Of a stretch of 64,000 bases of DNA, positions 55,027-64,000 are shown in pieces. Source of the DNA: Mariannaea sp. PMI_226 (taxonomy: Eukaryota; Ascomycota; Sordariomycetes; Hypocreales; Nectriaceae); NCBI GenBank assembly GCA_024336345.1, contig JANFOG010000001.1, positions 930,001-994,000 on the forward strand, in the 5' to 3' direction. How positions within the stretch are numbered: position 1 is the stretch's first letter; every line of letters begins with the position of its first letter. The position numbers and the translations under genes are program-made. The notes below the pieces were generated by a model that made no database searches, was not told the origin of the DNA, and was given only the letters and a program-made list of their open reading frames with translations.

Positions 55027-57256
55027 ATGTCCGTCCGCGTTGTCGCCAGAATACGACCGCTCCTTGAGAAGGAGCTCGACAAGGACATTATTGTTCGTGC
55101 CGACAGCGTCGAGTCTAGCAAGCCAAACACCATCGTCAAGATCCCCAACCCCAAGAATGAGGCCGAGGAGTTCTCCTTCGCCTTCAATGGCGTCTACGAC
55201 CAATCCACCACTCAGGAGCAACTGTTTACTTCAGAAGGTGCGAGCTTTTTAAAGGGGGAGAGTTTTGGGGCTGCTGTTTTGCTGAGCCTTGCGTGTCGTG
55301 TTACCGTGTCGTGTGTTAACTTGAACAGTGGCCCCCTACCTGAAGTCTCTCTTCCAAGGAATCGACGTCACCATCTTTGCCTACGGTGTTACCGGGACTG
55401 GTAAAACGCACACGATGCGAGGTGGATTGAAGCTCGCTGACCGAGGTGTGATCCCCCGGTGGCTGAGCGGTGTCTTCCGAAGAGGCAAGAAGATCATGAA
55501 GGACTCCAAGGGAGAGACTACGGTGCAGGTTGCCCTGTCGTATTACGAGATCTACAATGACAAAGTCTATGACCTCCTCGAGCCCCCCGAGAAGCGGACA
55601 GCTACCGGCTTGCCTCTACGCGCCGAAGCCAACGGACGAACTGTCGTTGTCGGCCTGTCGGAGCGAGCCTGCGAGGATCTCAAGGATTTTGAGAAGCTGT
55701 ACATCGAAGCGAATAACAATCGCGTCACGGCTGCCACCAAGCTCAACGCCCACAGCAGTCGCAGCCATGCCATCCTTCGGGTCAAGCTGACACAGACTAC
55801 CGGCGACATGGTACAGGAGAGCACAGCTTCTGCGATTGACCTTGCTGGGTCGGAAGATAACCGCCGGACTGATAACGGTAAGGAGAGACTCGTAGAGTCT
55901 GCTGCCATCAACAAAAGTCTCTTCGTCCTAAGCCAGTGCATTGATGCCATTTCGCGCGGCGATAAGAGAATACCTTACCGCGAATCTAAGATGACCCGAA
56001 TCCTGTCTCTGGGACAGAACAAGGGCATCACAGTCATGATTCTGAACCTTGCTCCACTCCGTAGCTACCACCTTGATACCCTAAGCAGCCTTAACGTTAG
56101 CTCTCGCGCGAAGCGTATCGAAGTCCGGGAGATTGAGAACGAGGTCGTCTTCAAGCAGGTTCCTAGAGCGAACTCAGGCCTCTCCAGCTCAAAAGCCACC
56201 CGGCAACCTCTGCGACCTCTTGCCAATGCAGAGAATGCCCACAACGTCCACAACGGTAACGTGGCGGCGAAGGCTGCCGACGTGAACAAGCCAGTCAAGG
56301 CGTTCAGTGTGTACACAGACATCAAGCCCAAACCTGCTCTTGCCACGCGACCTATTGCCAACACCGGTCTGGTTCGCCGATCAAACTTGGCCACTCCCAG
56401 CGCGAATAAGAGGCCTTCTGAAAACGAGTCTCAAATCGCAAGACCGAGCAAGATCTCGAGACCGACTACCACATCTTCCGTCACAGTCTCTGCCGCTCAG
56501 ATCGAGGCAATGGTAGAGAAGAAAGTTGGTGAAGTTCTAGCAGCTCGCATGGCCGCGGAGAAGGCTGCACAGCAGCCCCCTGCGGAGACTAAGCCTGATA
56601 TTAGTGAAGCTATGCAGCGACGGCTGGAGGCCCTCGAGAGACGTATCGAGAGCGATGAGTGGCGAGACGACGCCAAGTCCGATGGCTTGAGGCTGCTCCT
56701 GGCTGCTCGCCAACACAAAGAGCGAGGTGATGAAGTTGGTGCCTTGAAGATGTATGAGATGGCCTTGCCATATTTCCCGAACCAGGCCAAGCTGGTTGGG
56801 AAGATTGAAAGGTTGAAGGCTCGCTTGAATGGGCGTGTTTCCCCTGTTGCCGCTTCTCCCTCTTCCGAGAGAAAGAAGAAGAAGCATCGACAGGTCTACA
56901 ATGATGAGGATGACTACAACCAGGGTGAGGCTGATGTTGATGAGGAGTATAATCCACAACCTGCTACCAAGAGCCGGTCACGTAAGCTCAAGGTCAAGGC
57001 TCTCAACCTCCCGGATGATGACGGCCCGCTCTCCCCACGCGCACAGCAGCTTCTTGCCATTGTCAACTCGCGCGACCTCGAGCAGATCCGAGGACTTGTG
57101 GGCTTTGGTGCCAAGAAGGCACGGGATCTTGTGGATTACCTTGAGCTCATCAACGCTGACGATGGTGGCCAGATCGAGAGCCTGGCACAATTACGCACTC
57201 TCCCGGGCATGGGCAGCCGGACAGTCGAGAGGGCGTATGAGGGCCTGGCTGTGTGA
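55027..57256 (+). CDS. Kinesin-10 (Kid/KIF22-type chromokinesin) with helix-hairpin-helix DNA-binding tail
   Basis: Plus-end microtubule motor that in animals pushes chromosome arms outward. Exons 55027-55237 and 55329-57256, total 2139 bases, 712 aa. The motor domain starts almost at residue 1 (MSVRVVARIRP); the P-loop GVTGTGKT is at residues 90-97, switch I is NAHSSRSHAIL, and switch II is DLAGSED. The microtubule-binding segment contains YRESKMTRIL. After a disordered neck (about 340-460), a short coiled coil and a predicted TPR-like helix pair (ALKMYEMALPYFPNQAKL) follow, then a basic patch (ERKKKKHRQ). The last ~65 residues form two helix-hairpin-helix motifs (IRGLVGFGAKKARDLVDYL, then LRTLPGMGSRTVERAYEGL), the DNA-binding tail that defines Kid. 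Both the motor and the tail are intact. Confidence 0.93.
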
Positions 57257-58322
57257 GAGGTGGAAGCAAAAGAGAGAAGTATTCACACATACACACATAC
57301 ACACACACGTCGGAGTCAGTCGAATATCAGGACGGTGTCTTCGGTTTCATTGTAATATACCCCAATCCGTTGGCCGGGTTGATAAAACGGGATGTGAAGG
57401 TGTTTACGGAGTCATAAGTAATGGGTTTGTTTGTTTTGCTTGTTTTTTTTGTTTTTTTTTTGCTTTAAGGCTTTGGTTCTTTTGGGTTTCGGCGTGGGAG
57501 ATATTTTGGTTATAGGCTGCATTGGGCGGCGTTTGTATATGGTCAAGGGATTGCTAGTAAATGCATCAACTTTTTGCGTTCGAACAAGGCCAGATTTCCA
57601 GTTTGAAGTCGTGCTTTTGGTAAATTGCCGAGGTCCTTCTCTTTACGTGACGCACATTTCCTTCGACTTATTGATCTCTTGTGTGTCTCTGCGCTTTTTC
57701 AGCGTCTGTCAAAGCGTCCTCCTCCCGCGTGGATTTGCTACCCGGCACTCTCCTGTTCGTGCTTGTAGCTAGGGGGTAGAGGGAGTGGGATGTTTTGGAC
57801 TTCTCCTAAGCGTAGACAGCCTCCGAGGAAGATCAAGTTGAAGCACCGACTTTTTTTTCGCTTTACTGAGGAATAAGTAATTTTTCAGTTAAGTTGAGTT
57901 GAGTTGTGCAGAGGACTATAAGCTCCGAGACTCATGGTTGGTTGCTGTAAGTCAGGCTGTGACGTGCTGTGTGCGGGCGTAAACTTCCGGTGTTTTGGCT
58001 GAGTTACAAGATTGTGGCATCTCTCTGATCGAGGAACAAACTTACCTACTGAGTTAGGGACCTCATCATGAAGAGGACTACTTCGAGATACATAAAGAAA
58101 ACTGTATAAGAACATTAAAAAAAAAAAAAAAAAAAAGACTCTCAATGAAATTTCATCTCCTCATTCTCCTCCACATTTATATACCCCCTTCACTTCCCTT
58201 GCTTCTTTTTCGCTTTCTTCAAAATATTTGACTCTAAATACAGCTCAATTACCTTCTGTATTATCTTATAAGTCGGAATTTATTTGCATAACCGGAAAAA
58301 CAAAATAGGCAGTCAAGCAGGG
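57257..58322. other. Intergenic between the kinesin and a small membrane protein gene
   Basis: Kinesin 3' UTR with a (CA)n/(ACACAT)n run at about 57283-57310 and T-runs near 57440-57460, then the promoter of the gene at 58323. An A-run of about 20 lies at 58117-58136. No gene is seen. Confidence 0.55.
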
Positions 58323-59038
58323 ATGGCTATTGTTGATGAAGCCTTGGCGCGATCTGAAGCCGCAATGGACTGTGAGCCTACCACTCCCAACCCTTACCCT
58401 ACCTCTCTCATTGTGGTTCGAGACGAAGAAGAATACTCACGCATGTGTATTATATAACGCTAGGGACTACCTTCTGGCTCGCCATCAACGGAGTCTACTA
58501 CTCAAGCCTCGTCATATTCTACCTTGGCTGGGTAGTGGCGAGATACTTTGTGGCCTCGGATAAAATAACCTTTGATTGTGATATTGATGAGGCACCATGT
58601 AAGAGAAACCTTCATCACCACCCCTTCCAGCCCGCACGCCCCCCATCACATTGCAGTATATTCTAACACGAAAACTCTCACTTGTTCGGTGGCTCTCCAG
58701 TCGGACCTGAAGCAACCGAATTCTACACTGCGCTCAAAAAGACGGCGGCCAACGTCGTCGGTGCCGTAGGTATCATGGGACTCGTGAATGTCATATACGC
58801 CACCATCCACAAGATGCAAGGTGCAGACAACGTCCGGTTCGCGGACATGATATTTCTTGCTCCTATTCCCATCACTATGCTCTTCGTCGTGCTAAAGGTA
58901 AAGACCATTCTCCACGACATGGACTATCCAGAAGAGCATCCGTTGCGGGCATTGTTTGGCGAGCATCGGCCTTGGCATACGAAGCCGGGCTGGCTACAGT
59001 ATCTTGATGAGAGGAGAGACATACTAGATGGCATGTAA
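58323..59038 (+). CDS. Small multi-pass membrane protein of unknown family
   Basis: Exons 58323-58371, 58464-58598 and 58701-59038, total 522 bases, 173 aa. I do not recognise the family. Three hydrophobic segments are visible: TTFWLAINGVYYSSLVIFYL (about 18-38), VVGAVGIMGLVNVIYATI (about 82-100) and DMIFLAPIPITMLFVVLKV (about 112-130). A soluble, Trp/His-containing C-terminus (FGEHRPWHTKPGWLQYLDER) follows. Three clean introns-and-frames joins, with donors GTGAGC and GTAAGA and acceptors CTAG and CCAG, argue that it is a real gene. No targeting motif is obvious; function unknown. Confidence 0.75.
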
Positions 59039-59849
59039 TTAAGATAATGACAGCCAGGCAATACAGAAGGGCACGATATTGAAAAGATACAGATTATTAT
59101 ATGAAATTGAACCCATTCATTTCATTGTATTGATTCTTTTTCTCCTTTAATTCGACTCGGTCCAATGGTCTCATGAACCTGTCTGGATTTCATATGTACA
59201 GGAGCGCGGCGCTCGATGGTCGCCCGCCAACTCTAAAGAGATAGTGATAGAAGAGAAAAAAAAAAGAGGTCAATAATAAAAGAAGAAATAACCCAGAGAA
59301 TGCCCCCCCAAGAAGACAAGGATGAGATAGCGCCGTGGGTAAAGGAATATTGTTCAGTGATCAACCGAGGACGCGTCCAACTGTCTGCATTACAAGAAAG
59401 CCCCCCCAAAACCAACACTGGATTATTTCTCGTTCGCTATTGCTTGGAGTAAAATAACCGGTAGAGGAGGGGTGTAAGAGACGGGACGGAGAAAAATGAA
59501 GAGTAACCAAGAAGGGAAGAAATTTCATCAAAAGACTCCCTGCGCCAACAAGATCGTCATGAGCGACTTTCCAGGCTAGAGGGGAGTCTTCGTCATCAAA
59601 TGTGTCCGGATGGTGTGTAATGTTCCATCCGTACATTGCGTACCAGCTCATGTGCTGCGTCCATGCTTTACGCCTGCGCCTACAATACGCCAAGGCCGTC
59701 ACGCCAAGTCCGTCATTCGTATGTATGTTATGTGCCATGCCCTGTGCCGAAGTCGAAATAGGAGCTGGTCAAGTAGTATTTTTTGTTTGCTTTCATCCCA
59801 ACATTTTGTTTGATTAATTTTGTTTTCCTTGGTCCTTTCGGTTGGCTGT
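59039..59849. other. Convergent intergenic region
   Basis: Converging 3' flanks of the small membrane protein gene and the 130-aa gene. A-runs and C-runs are present (59255-59266, 59400-59407). No gene is seen. Confidence 0.5.
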
Positions 59850-60242
59850 CTATCGGATCATGCTAGCCCGTCGGGGATTGGCTGACATCTCATTGTTGCT
59901 GTTGTAAGAACCACCAAACTGGGGAATAGAGCTGAAGCGGTTCAACTTCTTGCGCTCAGTGGTGCGCTGATCAAAACGAGCAGGTAGCTCCTCAACAGGC
60001 TCTGGCAGAGGGCCGGGGATAACAGCAGTGGTCACGGCAGCCTTCTCGCCGTGGAGAGCGTTGATACCGGAAGATCCAGTCGAAGATCCCGTGCTGTTAG
60101 GGGTCTGGTAGACATACTCGCCATCGACATAAATGGCGTTGGAGACAAAAGTAGAGCGTCGATGACGGCGACGGGTATATCGCTGCTCAAGTCGGAAGAG
60201 CTCCAACTTGGCTTGGATTCTGTCCATGAGACTCTTGCCCAT
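59850..60242 (-). CDS. Small basic protein of unknown function
   Basis: Single exon, 130 aa, ATG at 60242. I do not recognise a domain. Residues 1-30 are a basic amphipathic helix (MGKSLMDRIQAKLELFRLEQ, then RYTRRRHRRSTF) followed by a short motif VDGEYVYQTP. The rest is Ser/Pro-rich and disordered (IPGPLPEPVEELPARFDQRT). The ordered N-terminus with a clean start, and G/C at many third positions, suggest a real gene rather than a chance frame. Confidence 0.6.
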   Translation of the reverse strand: MGKSLMDRIQAKLELFRLEQRYTRRRHRRSTFVSNAIYVDGEYVYQTPNSTGSSTGSSGINALHGEKAAVTTAVIPGPLPEPVEELPARFDQRTTERKKLNRFSSIPQFGGSYNSNNEMSANPRRASMIR

Positions 60243-61439
60243 GTTTGCGGTTTGGTAGGTCTTAATTGAGGGGGAGTTGATACTGTTGATTGATTTGACG
60301 AGATTTCCTGGTTAGATCCTGCAGTCAATGCGGATCGTCGGCTCGTGTTGTCTCGGGTCGGTTATGCGTCTTATGTCTCGGTTCAAGTGGAGGAAGCGTG
60401 TGTAGTTGAAGGAGGTTATTCCAAGTTGAGAAGAGTAGTGGCGAAAAGGGCGATGATAGGGATGGGTTCAATAAAAGGAGAGTACAGGACGTATATCTAG
60501 AGAAGGGAATCACCTGGAATTCCGTTCTTGATTGTCCAAGAAGAAGGGTTTGCAGAACGAATGAGGGAACGTGGGTGGGAGACTGCGGGTAATTAGAAGA
60601 AGAAGAAGAAGAAAGAGAGAGAGAGAGCAACAGGAAGATTGGATGGAAATGGATGGCTGGTGTCATGGATGAAGAAAGCGGAAGGGGCTCCAGTTCGGCT
60701 AGGGCGCCGATAAGAAGCCTGGGGGGGAAGGTTCCTGGGGGGTTCCTGGGCAGGGGACGCTAGGGGAGCTAGGAAGAGAAAGCCAAGCGGGCTTTCAGGG
60801 GGGAGAGGCGACTACAATGGTTGCTCCCAGTTCCAACCTGGCCGTCGAGAATATTCGTTTGATGCTACTCGGTACATAGTACCTAGAAACACTTAACTGT
60901 GCACAGAAGACTGTGGCACAGAAAGAGTTTGGACCCGCCTGAGGGATGTGGGATGGTGGGTGGGTGTTCTGCAGCGGACGCACTAGGTCGAGTTTTCCAG
61001 CGGCCTTTTCAGCAGACCAGCAGGGTAACCCCTGTATAGTCGGTGGATTTACGGGGGGCAAACCAGGGCTGGTGAATGGACGGCCTTTTGGGTGCGAAGA
61101 GCAAAGCCCTCTCAAGCTTGTTTGGCCTGGACTCCGTGCATTGAGGTGATAACCCACAGTGGACAGGATAACTACTAGCATACAGTAGTATGGGAGACCA
61201 AAAAAATCGGTTCGGGGGACCCTCCATTGGAAGACCAGGTGTGGTAGGTGAGTAATTGAGGTGCATTTTCAATGGGGGCCATATGCATGCAGGCACACCT
61301 GCATGCAGACCAAGAGCCCACCCGGACGGACGAGAATGGGCATTTTGCCTTCCGATTCTTGCTTACATATGTGGTCTTCAAGCCTGCCGACGCCTCCCCA
61401 ATCGTTCGATTACCTACCTACCTACCTTAGGGGGGGTTC

Positions 61440-61492
61440 ACTGCAGTGCAGTGCAGTGCGGTGCCGCGCAGCGCAGCGCAGCGCAGTGTGGT
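61440..61492. repeat. GCAGT/GCAGC pentanucleotide run
   Basis: About ten tandem pentamers, starting GCAGT, switching to GCAGC, and ending in GCAGT-like units. It is GC-rich in contrast with its flanks. Confidence 0.9.
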
Positions 61493-62001
61493 GACTGACC
61501 AAAACATCTCGAGTTCGGATGCAAGGCTCGTATTCCCGCACCTCAAGTGAGCCATATTATTCGTAAATGATGGAGCCATCAGGTACTTTGTATACATAGT
61601 ACATCCATACCACCATAGTAACGTAGGGAAGTAAGAAGTATCTTAGTAGGTAGTAGGTAACTCTAATTCCCCCCACAACCATTAATTACAGTAGGTAATA
61701 GATGGCTAAGTAAGGTAGTAAATAAGGTGCTAATCACGTATCACACATCAATTAGGTGCAAATGCTCATCGAAGTGCTCAACCCAACATAAAATTAATAG
61801 CCTTGGGTTGGCACGCCCAGGCTTGAAGGTCCCAGCCCGCTTCCCGTGTGGCAATCTGTACTGGCTACCGTAACTAGCCTGGAAAATCTCTCCATGGCTG
61901 CTCCCAGTCTTCGCGTGGCAACAACGCCCGAGTTCGGTCTAGTAAAGCTGGGTCAAACTGAGCGGTCGTTAGCGAACCCGAAGTTCTCGTCTCCTGGAAT
62001 T

Positions 62002-62022
62002 CCCCCCCCCCCCCCCCCCCCC
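62002..62022. repeat. Run of 21 cytosines
   Basis: An uninterrupted C21 tract directly after 'ggaatt'. Such a run is rare in fungal DNA and prone to length error in sequencing; its exact length should be treated as approximate. Confidence 0.95.
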
Positions 62023-64000
62023 TTGTTCGCTCTTAGACGCTGTTGGCGGGTTGACGCAGGGGAGGGAGGGGGGGATGTCGTGAAGAATTTCCACTGCTCT
62101 GGTTCTGTGCGGCCCAGGATGTCTGTAGTAATACAGTGCAGAGGTCACTGTACGAGTCAGGTTCCTTGTAGGTTGGTCATGCTGCTGATGCTGAGAAAGG
62201 GTATCTGTTGAAGGCACAGGAAATAGGTACGTAGGGGGAAACTGTATGAATATTACCGTACGTACAATGATCGCTGCAGACCCCGTTCAATATTTCATGA
62301 TATTTGGTATTATCATTAATTACGATCAGGTTGTTGCTGCTATTGGTACCGCACATGCTGTAGCGCTACATCGGTAGCTTCAGATCTGACAGCCATCTGT
62401 CTGCCATCATCTTCATTGACTGAAACCAGGATCTTGGATTCATCCTTTCCCTTTAAAGAGGTTTGCACATTATACGCAGTATATTAGACTCGAAGCCCAT
62501 TCATTTAATAATAAACCGGCTTCAAGTGCACTACTTCGTAGATAATTAATTACTTATAGTTGGCAAAGCAGCTCATCATCTTGCTCACTCATCGACTTTC
62601 GACATCAACCACCTTTTCCCCTCTTTTCTCATCCATCTTCCCCTCTTCAATCGCACAGCCTACCCCCTGACTACCAGGAATCGCATCCAAGTTCCATCCG
62701 TCCATGCTGTTACAAGGATCAATCCACACGAACCCTCCCCAGTGGCGACCCTTCTCCTCTTTGTGCACAGGTTATTAGTACGAAGAAACCTTCCCCTTCG
62801 ACTCCCCCTTACCCCCCTTTGCTGCTTCTCTTGGCCTGGTTGGCCCTCCTATTACATACATGAGGCAATCCTGTACATAATATTATGTATATCTTGTATG
62901 TGCATGCATGCATAGCATGCCATGGTTCATTCCACATACTCCATCTGGCATGGCTCGCCCCGGCGCTGCCCAAGTTAGTGAAGGTGGCCCCCCCATCGCT
63001 GCCCCGTCTCCCTCTATCGTGGGATCCTAGCCTCCACGTGCGATGATGCCCTCTCCCCTCCCTTGCCTCCCAAACTCCTCACCCTTCTCTGGTGCTTGTG
63101 CTTCGATGAAACGGCTGCATCTACAGCAGGATTCTGTGCTCAGCAATGATCTGCAACCGCAGCTGACGCAGCATGCTGCCAAGTAGTGCAATGCACTAGT
63201 AATGCACTGGAGCAGAGGATCACCTATTGTATCGAAATGTGAACCAAAACTAAAGGTCGATTGAGTAATAAATCATGAGCGCATCCCGTCTTCCTCTCTT
63301 CGAGGCTTCATATCCAGTAACCCAATCAGCGAGAGCCCTGGCCATTTGAGTCAGGTTCTATCAGCTCATGGCTGACAGGGCGTTCCCAGATATCGACTCT
63401 CTTTCCCGTCACCGTCACCCTCCCACCTCCCACCCCAGTGCTTTGGCTTCAGCGGAACGAGTCAGGGACCGTGGGTTAGATCGCCAGGCACGGACTCAGT
63501 GCCATTAATTCGACTAGCGGCAAAGGGAGCTGTTTACGGCTAAGGGGCCAGACAGTCTCCTCTTTGCCTTGCTCTTGATCGCCTCTTCCACGGTTTCCTT
63601 GGCGGAAGTGCTTGCAGAGAGTGTAATCAAATATTAACGTGCATGGCACGGATAAACCCGTACTTCACGACAATGGTGTGCTGAGTGTATAAGACAGAGC
63701 CCTTCTGTTTATTCTTTCGCTGCATTGAGTACTACTAGGTTGTCAGCCAACAGCCAACAGCCCACCATGGTCATCATATGATGTCTCCTTGAACAACTCC
63801 CCTGTGTTGTTGTTGGACTGAAAGCGCAGGCCAATATAATGCATCTTGTCCCGTGGGAATAGGTATGATTTCCGGTGAGGCAATTAATTAATTTAAATGG
63901 CAATTACTGGAATCTCATTTATAATCTATCTACCTAGGTGTTGTCAGGTATGCCGCCATACTGGTTTCGTGCTTTCGTACATCGTCCATGCAATGCATAC

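Larger units (their letters stand above)
60243..64000. other. Gene-free right end with simple repeats
   Basis: The first ~400 bases are the promoter and leader of the 130-aa gene, with (AGA)n/(GA)n at about 60596-60626. Beyond that, 3.3 kb shows no gene on either strand: TACCTACCTACC/TAGGTAGTAGG words at 61410-61425 and 61645-61725, and low-complexity C and G runs. C/T-rich sequence at 62580-62720 and 62990-63080 could be the promoter or leader of a plus-strand gene beyond the window. Confidence 0.55.

Overview
This window looks like nuclear DNA of a filamentous ascomycete (Pezizomycotina, most likely Sordariomycetes/Hypocreales; the genus cannot be fixed from sequence alone). The evidence is short GT-AG introns of about 55-120 bases in most genes, fungal-only families (Clr5, 2EXR, fungal rhodopsin-like, BTB, fungal transcription factor domain, AIM24), Pezizomycotina-style housekeeping proteins, and intergenic DNA rich in TAGGTA/AGGTACCT motifs.

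Layout. 0-9 kb is accessory or decayed DNA: two related 19-20 base tandem arrays, an orphan 588-residue ORF bracketed by diverged direct repeats, then about 5.5 kb without an intact gene, including a fragment that looks like a dead CAP10/GT90 glycosyltransferase. 8.8-31.5 kb carries a NAD(P)H-hydrate dehydratase, mitochondrial ATP synthase alpha (atp1), ribosomal protein L11, the spliceosomal protein SmB, a fungal transcription factor, a J-domain protein, a Clr5/TPR protein, a thioredoxin-PITH protein, a 2EXR protein and a BTB protein. 35-60 kb carries the response regulator Skn7, a rhodopsin-like membrane protein, the primase small subunit Pri1, the tRNA methyltransferase Trm10, a complex I subunit (NDUFA11/B14.7 type), an intronic C/D snoRNA cluster, an MFS transporter, AIM24, a kinesin-10, and two small conserved-looking proteins. 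60-64 kb shows no gene.

The standout is in atp1. Five of its coding exons and four of its introns are ordinary, but the last intron is 1597 bases long. It contains, on the same strand, an intact 387-codon ORF with a GIY-YIG nuclease domain (GVY, YIG, catalytic Arg and metal-binding Glu all visible) followed by two C2H2 zinc fingers. The intron has clean GT and AG ends, and removing it restores a perfect alpha-subunit reading frame at Gly292, between Walker A and Walker B. This has the layout of a homing endonuclease gene living in a spliceosomal intron of an essential nuclear gene, rather than in a group I intron or an intein.

A second non-coding system is at 47.7-48.3 kb: three near-identical C/D-box snoRNA-like units, each inside its own predicted intron directly downstream of the complex I subunit stop codon, possibly within its 3' UTR. 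Gene models were built by hand; wherever I give exon coordinates, the summed exon length is divisible by three and the joined protein continues the family sequence. The BTB gene is the exception.
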